This document shows positions 8,697 to 15,097 of a stretch of 44,833 bases of DNA, in pieces (position 1 is the first letter of the stretch; every line of letters begins with the position of its first letter). Under the pieces are notes generated by a model, which was given only the letters and a program-made list of their open reading frames with translations, was not told where the DNA came from and made no database searches. The DNA comes from Desulfamplus magnetovallimortis (GTDB taxonomy: Bacteria > Desulfobacterota > Desulfobacteria > Desulfobacterales > Desulfobacteraceae): positions 163,591-208,423 of the forward strand of contig NZ_LT828549.1 of the NCBI RefSeq assembly GCF_900170035.1. Reading direction: 5' to 3'. The position numbers were made by a program, and so were the translations under genes.

Positions 8697-8853
8697 GCAG
8701 TTTAAAATAGTCATTATGTCAATTTTAGATAAGTATTTGATTTTATTGAACTCTTAAAAATATGGTTTGTAATATAATCAATGGGCTATGGAAAATCGAT
8801 ATAAAACTTAATGTTTTTAATTACCTGTAAATCTCTTCTGATCAAAGCAGTGA

Positions 8854-8890
8854 AAAGGGCAGACAAAATTGTCTGCCCTTTGTGTTTTTC
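8854..8890 (+). terminator. Rho-independent terminator
   Basis: A perfect hairpin AAAGGGCAGACA / TGTCTGCCCTTT (12-bp stem) with a 4-base AAAT loop, followed by GTGTTTTTC. It closes the plus-strand run from korA to the kinase-like gene. Confidence 0.88.
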
Positions 8891-8901
8891 ATAATTGTAT
8901 T

Positions 8902-9007
8902 GGCATCCTTCATATGACTCCAAAGATACTTTACACTTTTTTGTGAGAGATTCCCGCTACCCAGAATTTTCTCTCCGGAAAGTGTAAACTGGGAAATGAA
9001 GCATGCC
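8902..9007. repeat. Family A palindromic repeat (copy 3)
   Basis: A full-length copy with GGCATCCTTCATATGACTCC and CTTTACACTTTT on the left and GGAAAGTGTAAACTGGG then AAATGAAGCATGCC on the right. It is the closest to a consensus copy in the window and lies just after the terminator. Confidence 0.85.
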
Positions 9008-9047
9008 ATTGTATTTTCATAAATTGGCTGTTGACTGTGGGAAAAGA

Positions 9048-9206
9048 GGCATCTTTCATATCGACTCAAAAGTAGTTTACATTTTTCTGAAAATTTTGAA
9101 CCATGATTAAAAGGATTACAGGATTAACATGATTATAATCAAGGTAATCCTGTAATCAAGAAAATCATGGTTCAAAAAAAGTGTAAACCGATAAATGAAA
9201 GATGCC
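9048..9206. repeat. Family A repeat (copy 4) with nested family B repeat
   Basis: The family A termini (GGCATCTTTCATAT, AGTTTACATTTTT; right arm AGTGTAAACCG, AAATGAAAGATGCC) are kept, but the middle is replaced by an 84-bp palindrome of a different family (B, 9094-9177). Confidence 0.8.
9094..9177. repeat. Family B palindromic repeat (copy 1, nested in A)
   Basis: Inverted repeat with arms TTTTGAACCATGATT and AATCATGGTTCAAAA (small mismatch) and inner arms AGGATTACAGGATTA and TAATCCTGTAATC. It sits in the middle of a family A element, as does the second copy at 12557. Confidence 0.8.
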
Positions 9207-9214
9207 GAAAAAGA

Positions 9215-9318
9215 GCATCCTTCATATCATACAGAAAGTACTTTACACTTTCCGGAACAGGAGCCTCTAAAAACGGGCTTCTGTTAGGAAAAGTGTAAAC
9301 TGGCAAATGAAATATGCC
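9215..9318. repeat. Family A palindromic repeat (copy 5)
   Basis: Starts GCATCCTTCATATCAT and CTTTACACTTTCC; ends AAAAGTGTAAACTGG then AAATGAAATATGCC. The inner variable part is its own hairpin: AACAGGAGCC...GGGCTTCTGTT. It follows copy 4 by 8 bp, giving three family A units in a row. Confidence 0.8.
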
Positions 9319-9366
9319 CGAAAAAGATATATTTTTCTATCTTTGGATGTAGGGCAATCTAATCAT

Positions 9367-9702
9367 TTAATCCAGAACTTCCATGAGCTTTCCGCAGCAT
9401 GGTGGAATTCTGTCACCTTTTTTCAGTTCAACATATTTGTTGCATGTCTGGCAGTAGCATCTGCAATCTTCATTGGCATAGGCTTCTGGGAAGGCATCTT
9501 TTGAAGGATTTAAAGCATCTTCTCCCTCAATTGCAAATCTTGCAAGTTCATCCTGAGAAGGAACATATTGACCAACTGGCACAAGTTTCTTGTTAAATCT
9601 TGTGCAGTCAACAATAGTTTTCCAAAGGGCCTCAAGTTTTACCTTTTCATCTGCTGTTTCAGGAGTAAATTCCACAAGATTTTTGTCAATGTTGATTTTC
9701 AT
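9367..9702 (-). CDS. Desulforedoxin/zinc-ribbon-tailed small protein
   Basis: A 111-residue protein. The N-terminal 75 residues are charged and match no family I recognise. The C-terminal 35 residues hold DCRCYCQTC and PPCCGKLMEVLD, i.e. CxxC plus CC, the ligand spacing of desulforedoxin and of the N-terminal iron site of desulfoferrodoxin. AAGGAGA lies seven bases before the ATG. It is a probable small electron carrier or metal-binding protein next to the flavodiiron and superoxide-reductase genes. Confidence 0.65.
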   Translation of the reverse strand: MKINIDKNLVEFTPETADEKVKLEALWKTIVDCTRFNKKLVPVGQYVPSQDELARFAIEGEDALNPSKDAFPEAYANEDCRCYCQTCNKYVELKKGDRIPPCCGKLMEVLD

Positions 9703-10309
9703 TAATAGTCTCCTTGGGTTTGAATTGATGTTATCAAGTTGATATGTTGCAACAAGGTTTGTCCGTGTTTCATTAAAAAATGTGTGTTTTTTTTATTATA
9801 AAGTCTCCGTAAAATGTTTATATATAACGGCCATGGCATACATATTTGCCACAACGAAGCATGAAAGTCCTTAAAACCTTAAAAGACGGGGACTTTCTTA
9901 TAACATACATGGCGGCATTACCGCCACAATCGAAGAGATGAAAGTCCTGAAACGGCGGGGACTTTCATATAAAAAGACTTTAATTAATTGTTGTGATGTC
10001 TCGTGATCATGAGGTTTTATTAAAAAGTGTGTGTGCTTCATTAAAGATTGTTTGTGTTGAAACAAAGTTGATGTATGGGGCAATCAATTTGATTTATATT
10101 GATTTATGTTATCAAGAAATGTGCCATGGCTGGCAGGAAACTCGCATAAACATTTAAGGATATATTATGATGGGGCTCTCTCCCGCTCCTGACATAAATT
10201 TATTAACAAAAAAAGTCTTATGGTTTACAAAGCAGGCGAAAATAGATAATCTGCCCGTTAAATTTTCATGGCAGTTGATTTTTTTAAATTGAAAAGGAGA
10301 AAAAGTCTC
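9703..10309. other. Intergenic region with family F repeats
   Basis: Divergent region between the zinc-ribbon gene and the flavodiiron gene, so both promoters must be here. It holds two family F units (9795-9970). The remainder is AT-rich and I see no gene or clear operator. AAGGAG at about 10294 is the flavodiiron ribosome binding site. Confidence 0.55.
9795..9970. repeat. Family F repeat (two units)
   Basis: Units run from ATAAAGTCTCCGTAAAATG to GACGGGGACTTTC, and from there to GCGGGGACTTTCAT. Each holds ATGAAAGTCC facing GGACTTTC, forming hairpins; GGCGGCATTACCGCC adds a short perfect stem. Related to 5773-5935. Confidence 0.6.
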
Positions 10310-11512
10310 ATGTTTAAACCTGTTCAGATTGCCGACGGCATCTACTCTGTTGGGTGTCGTGACTGGGATATTCGTGATTTTCATGGATACTCCACATATG
10401 AAGGCACATCATACAATGCATTTTTGATTCTGGATGAAAAGAACGTACTTGTAGATACAGTAAAAAAGGAGTTTACCGATGAACTTCTGGATAATATAAG
10501 CAAGATCATTGATCCTGCAAAAATTGATCTTGTGATAAGCAATCACACCGAGATGGATCACTCAGGTGCGCTTCCTGGTGTAATGCAAAGGATCGGGCAA
10601 GACAAAACTGTCTTATGCTCTAAAATGGGGCTTAAAAATCTGAGAAGCCACTTTACCGGAAGCCTTAATTTAAAGGCGGTTGACAATGGTGAGGAGCTTT
10701 CAATTGGCAAACGCACCCTTACTTTTATTGAGACAAAAATGCTTCACTGGCCGGACAGTATGTTCACTTATATAAAGGATGAAGGCATACTTTTTTCAAG
10801 TGATGCCTTTGGTCAGCACTATGCAGGGGATTGTGCCTTTGATGATGAGATAGGTGATGCAGTTATGGATCATGCTGCAAAGTATTATGCCAATATTTTA
10901 CTTAACTATTCGTCAAGGGTTCAGGATCTGCTTGAAAGCGTAAAGGAGTCCGGCCTTGACATCAGGATGATCTGCCCTGACCACGGTGTGATATGGCGCG
11001 ATGATCCTGGAAAGATTATTGCAGCATATGATCGCTGGAGTCGCCAGGAGTGTGATAAGAAAGCCGTTGTTCTTTTTGATACAATGTGGAGCAGCACAGC
11101 AAAGATGGCAAGGGAGATAGCAAAAGGTATTGAGTCTGTGGATGTAAAGGTACGTCTGATGAATACCCGCAAGTGCCACAGAAGTGATATAATGACCGAG
11201 GTTATGGATGCAACTGCTCTTATTGTTGGCTCTCCGACCCTGAATAATGGCATTTTTCCAGTTGTGGCCGATGTCATGACCTATATAAAAGGCTTAAAGC
11301 CAAAGAATCGCATGGCAGCAGCTTTTGGCTCCTATGGGTGGAGCGGGGAAGCTGTAAAGATTCTTAATCAGGAGTTTGATGCCATGAAGATGGAAATTGT
11401 GGATCAGGGATTTAAAGTTCAGTACGTGCCTAAGAAGGAAGATCTTGACCAATGTTTTGAGCTTGGAAAAAAGATCGGGCTTAAAATTGTGGAAAGAATT
11501 GAAAATAAATAG
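10310..11512 (+). CDS. fprA: Flavodiiron protein (rubredoxin:oxygen oxidoreductase)
   Basis: Reduces oxygen to water, and possibly NO, at a diiron site with electrons from rubredoxin. The 400-residue chain has an N-terminal metallo-beta-lactamase domain with the diiron ligands in NHTEMDH, the His of MLHWPDS, the Asp of SSDAFGQHYAGD and the His of CPDHGVIWR. A C-terminal flavodoxin domain follows (FDTMWSSTAKMA, GSPTLNNGIFP, FGSYGWSGEAV). I chose ATG 10310 because AAGGAG lies ten bases upstream; an in-frame ATG at 10268 would add 14 unconserved residues. No fused rubredoxin is present, so the donor is separate. Confidence 0.93.
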   Translation: MFKPVQIADGIYSVGCRDWDIRDFHGYSTYEGTSYNAFLILDEKNVLVDTVKKEFTDELLDNISKIIDPAKIDLVISNHTEMDHSGALPGVMQRIGQDKTVLCSKMGLKNLRSHFTGSLNLKAVDNGEELSIGKRTLTFIETKMLHWPDSMFTYIKDEGILFSSDAFGQHYAGDCAFDDEIGDAVMDHAAKYYANILLNYSSRVQDLLESVKESGLDIRMICPDHGVIWRDDPGKIIAAYDRWSRQECDKKAVVLFDTMWSSTAKMAREIAKGIESVDVKVRLMNTRKCHRSDIMTEVMDATALIVGSPTLNNGIFPVVADVMTYIKGLKPKNRMAAAFGSYGWSGEAVKILNQEFDAMKMEIVDQGFKVQYVPKKEDLDQCFELGKKIGLKIVERIENK

Positions 11513-11644
11513 ATATACGTAAACGAGCCTCTTTTATTGATAGAATAAACATTAATAACTTAAAATACCCTGCGATAAGAAAAATGAAGGGTGGTTTCAT
11601 GGTAAAATTTATCAATAAAGGATGCCATAAAATTTGGAGTGGAA

Positions 11645-12127
11645 ATGAGCTATAATTTTAGTGCAGATGAAATATTTGAAATGGCAAAACAGATTGAGGT
11701 GAATGGCGCAAAATTCTATAAAGAAGCGGCTGAAAAGGTTCAGGGTGAATCTGAAAAAGAGTTTCTGACAACCCTTGCACATATGGAAGAGAAACATGAA
11801 AAAACCTTTGCAAAGATGCATGAGCAGTTCAAGGCCATTGTAAAGGATAAGGATGAGTCAATGTTTGATCCGGATGGAGAAGCTGTTAGGTATCTTAAGT
11901 CTCTTGCTGATTCAAAAATATTCTTTAAAAAGGATCCTCCAGGGGATACCATGGAAAATATTCTTCACTCAGCAATCAGAGCTGAACAGGACTCTGTTAT
12001 TTTTTATCTTGGAATGTGCGAGCTTGTTTCGGATGAGCTTGGCAAGAACAGGGTTGACAAAATTATAAAAGAAGAGCTGGATCACATTCGTATTCTTTCC
12101 CAGAAAGCAACCGAGATAGGTATTTAA
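11645..12127 (+). CDS. Ferritin-like rubrerythrin-domain protein
   Basis: A 160-residue four-helix-bundle protein with the diiron-binding pattern of rubrerythrins: Glu near residue 18 (AKQIEVNGAKFY), EEKHEKTF, AEQDSVIFY and EELDHIRIL. It lacks the C-terminal rubredoxin domain present in the rubrerythrin at 14519, so it is a minimal ferritin-like diiron protein, probably a peroxidase or iron-handling protein. GGAG five bases before ATG 11645 favours this start over GTG 11639. It sits between the flavodiiron and DsrE-like genes. Confidence 0.82.
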   Translation: MSYNFSADEIFEMAKQIEVNGAKFYKEAAEKVQGESEKEFLTTLAHMEEKHEKTFAKMHEQFKAIVKDKDESMFDPDGEAVRYLKSLADSKIFFKKDPPGDTMENILHSAIRAEQDSVIFYLGMCELVSDELGKNRVDKIIKEELDHIRILSQKATEIGI

Positions 12128-12181
12128 GGAGTGTCAGATGGAAATTTGAATCCATTCCCACGGTAAATAAGGAATAATTTG

Positions 12182-12529
12182 ATGTCAAAAAACGCACTTT
12201 TTGTATTTAACGGAGATTCAATGTGTTTTATTCATGTGCTTCTAAATGCACTTGATATGAACTCTAAGGGAGATGAGGTTAAAGTTATTCTGGAGGGTGC
12301 TTCAGTTAAACTTATTCCGGAGCTTGTTTTATCCGGTAATCCTTTGAATGCATTGTGGAAAAAGACCATTGAAGCTGATCTTGTGGCAGGAGTCTGCAAG
12401 GCATGTGCCCAGAAACTTGGCACGCTCAATGATGCTGTTGCCCAGAATCTGGAACTTCTTGCTGATATGTCAGGTCATGCTGGTATGGCAGCATATCAGA
12501 ATAATGGGTACAATATTATTACATTTTAG
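12182..12529 (+). CDS. DsrE-family-like small protein
   Basis: A 115-residue alpha/beta protein of DsrE/DsrF-like type, with an N-terminal strand ALFVFNGDSM and a VKVILEGASVKLIPEL motif. CKACAQKLG near residue 80 supplies two cysteines where some relatives carry the sulfur-transfer cysteine. AAGGA upstream supports ATG 12182. It is 55 bp downstream of the ferritin-like gene and may share its transcript. It could be a sulfur carrier or a redox-stress accessory protein; function is not fixed by sequence. Confidence 0.7.
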   Translation: MSKNALFVFNGDSMCFIHVLLNALDMNSKGDEVKVILEGASVKLIPELVLSGNPLNALWKKTIEADLVAGVCKACAQKLGTLNDAVAQNLELLADMSGHAGMAAYQNNGYNIITF

Positions 12530-12556
12530 AGCATGTTTCATTTGTCGGGTTACTTT

Positions 12557-12640
12557 TTTTGAACCATGATTTTCATGATTAAAGGATTATCCTGATTTTT
12601 AATCTTGTTAATCCTTAAATCCTTTAATCATGGTTCAAAA
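12557..12640. repeat. Family B palindromic repeat (copy 2, nested)
   Basis: Arms TTTTGAACCATGATTTTCA and TTAATCATGGTTCAAAA, with inner arms AAAGGATTATCC and TCCTTAAATCCTTT. Same outer arms as the copy at 9094 and again inside a family A unit. Confidence 0.8.
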
Positions 12641-12664
12641 TATTCCGAAAAGTGTAAACTACTT

Positions 12665-12771
12665 TTTAGTAATTGGGTTTAATTAACTTACCCAAACTCC
12701 CCCTCGCAAGTCTGTAAAATGTGGCTGGGGGGCAAGATGAATGGAGAAGTTATTAAAAATCAATTCCTTAG
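12665..12771. repeat. Family E repeat (copy 2)
   Basis: GGGTTTAATTAACTTACCC then ACTCCCCCTCGCAAG on the left; GGGGGGCAAG then GAAGTTATTAAAAATC on the right. The left arm is nearly identical to the reverse complement of 16801-16822. The core stem is poorly conserved here. Confidence 0.55.
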
Positions 12772-12814
12772 TTGATATGAAAGATGCCGGAAATTGTAAA
12801 TTGATTTTGGGATT

Positions 12815-12879
12815 AAACGGGCATGATTGTGTATCAATCACCCCCAAATATAAAAATGATAGTCATTTTCACGTTAAAT
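12815..12879. repeat. Family D repeat (copy 1)
   Basis: About 65 bp: AAACGGGCATGATTG, an inverted TGAT..ATCA section, CACCCCCAAATATAAAAATG and AGTCATTTTCACG. Closely similar units are at 30335 and 33541. Confidence 0.75.
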
Positions 12880-12911
12880 AAAGGGTGACCAGGGCGGTCT
12901 TCTTTATTTAT

Positions 12912-13646
12912 TTAGTCAAAAGCCATATCTGTTGTCCAGTCTTTCCAGACATTTCCAACAAGATCAATTCCTGGCTTTAACACCTTTTTGCCTGGCTTCC
13001 ATCCGGATGGTGTGGCCTGGGTGCCTTTAGATTCACGTACAAGCTGGTAAGCCTGGATTTGTCTTAAGGTCTCACTTACATTTCTGCCAACAGGTGGAGT
13101 CAGAACCTCAAAACCCTGGATAATGCCGTCCGGATCAATGAGAAATCTGCCCCTGTTTTCCACACCTGCGTCAGGATCATAAACTCCGTATAGAGTACCG
13201 ATTTTCCCGCCTGCATCGGATAGCATGGGAAATGGTACCCCACCTTTCACCATTTTAGAAAGCTCATGATCGTTCCACATTTTATGGACAAACATGCTGT
13301 CAATACTCATTGAGAGAACTTCAACGCCCAGCTTCTGGAACTCGGGGTATTTTTCAGCAACTGCTGAAATTTCAGTGGCTCATACAAAGGTAAAATCACC
13401 TGGATAAAAGCATAGAACCACCCATTTCCCAAGTTTTTCGGATAGTTTTATATTTACAAAGGCATTTTTATGAAATCCTGCGGCAGTAAAGTCAGGGGCT
13501 TTTTTTCCAACCTGTATAATGTTTCTCTCCTTTTTGATTTCAGGGGTTTTGTTTTGCTCTTCCATTGATGAATCTGTTATTGAAGGTTCAGGTTCTGCAG
13601 GCCCGCTTGATGGTCGCTGGCATCCTGCACTCAGTTCTTCAGACAT
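12912..13646 (-). CDS. prxU: Selenocysteine-containing peroxiredoxin (in-frame TGA at 13382-13380)
   Basis: Reduces hydroperoxides with an active-site selenol. One 244-residue reading frame is interrupted only by TGA at codon 89, exactly where AhpC/Prx proteins have the peroxidatic Cys: FYPGDFTFV-U-ATEIS. Both sides match the family (GKKAPDFTA before; VEVLSMSIDS, GRFLIDPDG and PSGWKPGKK after). A SECIS-like hairpin follows the TGA (13352-13369). The usual resolving Cys of the VCPxxWKPG motif is replaced (ATPSGWKPG), so an external thiol must regenerate it (inference). Residues 1-40 form a Pro/Glu/Ser-rich extension. TCAAGGAGGC lies five bases before the ATG. Selenocysteine peroxiredoxins are known in anaerobes. 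A pseudogene is the alternative but is unlikely given intact flanks. Confidence 0.88.
13352..13382 (-). promoter_or_regulatory. UGA codon and bacterial SECIS-like hairpin
   Basis: On the mRNA strand, UGA (13382-13380) is followed after ten bases by UUUCAGC-AGUU-GCUGAAA, a 7-bp stem with a 4-base loop. The loop begins 17 nt after the UGA and has G as its second base, within the published bacterial SECIS pattern. Not folded by computation here. Confidence 0.75.
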
Positions 13647-14002
13647 GCATGCCTCCTTGATTATAAGAGTTTGTTTTTGGGTAATGGCTCACATTTGTTG
13701 ATATAAATAAACCCTTTTCTCTATCAATGGCACATCAACAGATCCAAGGGTTTCAAAAAAAAGCCTTTCTGGCATCATTCATTTGTGACGGTTATCCATC
13801 ATGTATGTTGCTTAACTTACAATCGACACCTTATTGCTTTGTCAGCACTCATTGCATTTGTCTGAATCAGGATACCCAGGATGAAAAGGATGTTCAGGAT
13901 AGCTAATCCTGTCTTATCCTGTTAATCTCGGGTATCCTGATTCAGATATTGACAAGGCTCAGAAGCTCATAGATGTCGAATTTGAGTACTTAAATCCCTT
14001 TC
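13647..14002. other. Intergenic gap with family C repeat
   Basis: No gene is seen. The gap contains the peroxiredoxin ribosome binding site (TCAAGGAGGC) close to its start and a family C element (13821-13987) that may also terminate the desulfoferrodoxin transcript, since it forms a large stem (inference). Confidence 0.55.
13821..13987. repeat. Family C palindromic repeat (copy 1)
   Basis: Ends AATCGACACCTTATTGC and ATAGATGTCGAATTTGAGT. The inner long palindrome runs from CTGAATCAGGATACCCAGGA to GGGTATCCTGATTCAG with GATAGCTAATCCTG at its centre. Same design as 23620, 33366 and 44703. Confidence 0.8.
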
Positions 14003-14377
14003 CTATGCTTTCCAGAATCCATGCAGATTGCAGAATTCACGGGCAGTGACATTCTGTGCATCTGTGATAAATGTGGCTTCAGGCTTATCTCCTGGTTTTA
14101 GGAATTTTCTGTAAACCATGCCTTCTGCATTAAGCTCAATCCATTCGATTAGGTGCTTTTCTTCCATTGGATGGGCAACGCTGCCCACTTTGACAAGATA
14201 GCCACCTTCAATTTTTTCAATTACCGGAACATGTTTTTCAAGTGCTGCATCCACTGTGTTTTCAGTAAGCAGTGTCATGGGCTGGTTGCAGCAGCTCATT
14301 GGGGGTTTTGCTGCATGAAGAACCTCTGCGATGTTTCCACATTTTTCACATTTGTAAATTGCCAGTTTTTCCGCCAT
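14003..14377 (-). CDS. dfx: Desulfoferrodoxin (superoxide reductase, 2Fe type)
   Basis: Reduces superoxide to hydrogen peroxide without making oxygen. The 124-residue protein has both iron sites: desulforedoxin-like center I with Cys10, Cys13, Cys29 and Cys30, and superoxide-reductase center II with His49, His69, His75, Cys116 and His119 (motifs [23 protein letters not shown]). AAGGAG is eight bases before the ATG. It lies downstream of rubrerythrin and the rubredoxin-reductase-like gene on the same strand, so the peroxide it makes can be removed by rubrerythrin and the nearby peroxiredoxin. Confidence 0.96.
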   Translation of the reverse strand: MAEKLAIYKCEKCGNIAEVLHAAKPPMSCCNQPMTLLTENTVDAALEKHVPVIEKIEGGYLVKVGSVAHPMEEKHLIEWIELNAEGMVYRKFLKPGDKPEATFITDAQNVTAREFCNLHGFWKA

Positions 14378-14400
14378 CTGAAAATCTCCTTAGAATTTAT

Positions 14401-14509
14401 GGCAACCTTTGTATCACCGAAAGGTAAGTGGTCACTTTCCTTATGGATATTCCTGACATATGGGAATTTTAATAAAGAGTGTGAAAACTTCGGTAGATGA
14501 AGGATGCCG
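14401..14509. repeat. Family A repeat (copy 7, diverged)
   Basis: Lies between rbr and dfx. Left end GGCAACCTTTGTATCACCG, right end GTGTGAAAACTTCGGTAGA then GAAGGATGCC. Inner hairpin CATATGGGAATTTT / GGATATTCCTGACATATG-like. More diverged than copies 1-5. Confidence 0.6.
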
Positions 14510-14518
14510 AATAATTAA

Positions 14519-15097
14519 TTAATAGTTTTCACCAAGTAACTCGAAGTGTGCCTGGGGATGTGCGCATGCAGGACACTCCACTGGTGCAGAATCACCTTCA
14601 TGTGTATAGCCGCAGTTTCTGCATCGCCATGTAACACCTTGGCTACGTTTGAAAACTCTATCATTCTCTATATTGGCTTTCAGGTCAAGGAATCTTTTTT
14701 CATGCTGTTTTTCAGCCACGGCAATTGCCATGAATACTGCTGCAATGTCGTTGAATCCCTCTTCTTTTGCTGTTGTTGCAAATTCCGGATACATGCTGGT
14801 ATGTTCATGGTGTTCTCCTGCGGCAGATGCTGCAAGATTATCCACAGTTGTCCCTATGTTTCCAGCAGGAAAGGCGGCTGTTATCTCAATCTCTTCACCA
14901 GTTGTCAGGAACTTGAACAGCCTTTTGGCATGTTCTTTCTCCTGGTTGGCAGTCTCTTCAAAGATATCTGCCATCTGAACATAACCTTCTTTTTTTGCCA
15001 CGCTTGCAAAATAGGTGTATCTGTTTCTGGCCTGGGACTCACCTGCAAAGGCCATCAGTATGTTTTTTTCGGTTTTGCTTCCCTTTAATTCAGGCAT
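14519..15097 (-). CDS. rbr: Rubrerythrin
   Basis: Diiron peroxidase of anaerobes that reduces hydrogen peroxide with electrons from rubredoxin or its reductase. The 192-residue protein has a ferritin-like N-terminal domain with ligands Glu20, Glu53, His56, Glu95 and Glu129/His132 (motifs AGESQARNRY, ETANQEKEHAKR, AVAEKQHEKRF). A C-terminal rubredoxin domain carries Cys159, Cys162, Cys175 and Cys178 (WRCRNCGY and VECPACAHPQAHF). The ATG overlaps the last base of the upstream flavoprotein stop codon (TAATG), indicating translational coupling. Length is typical of the family. Confidence 0.96.
   Translation of the reverse strand: MPELKGSKTEKNILMAFAGESQARNRYTYFASVAKKEGYVQMADIFEETANQEKEHAKRLFKFLTTGEEIEITAAFPAGNIGTTVDNLAASAAGEHHEHTSMYPEFATTAKEEGFNDIAAVFMAIAVAEKQHEKRFLDLKANIENDRVFKRSQGVTWRCRNCGYTHEGDSAPVECPACAHPQAHFELLGENY

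Larger units (their letters stand above)
12531..12788. repeat. Composite repeat: family A holding family B and family E
   Basis: The outer ends are family A-like (GCATGTTTCATTTGTCGGG on the left, GTTGATATGAAAGATGCC on the right). Inside are a family B palindrome (12557-12640), an AAAGTGTAAACTAC segment of family A, and a family E unit (12665-12771). This is the most complex repeat in the window. Confidence 0.7.

Noticed and set aside
14546-15088. A 180-codon open frame on the plus strand opposite rubrerythrin
   Set aside because: Cys/Phe/His-rich composition typical of an antisense shadow; rubrerythrin on the other strand is unmistakable.
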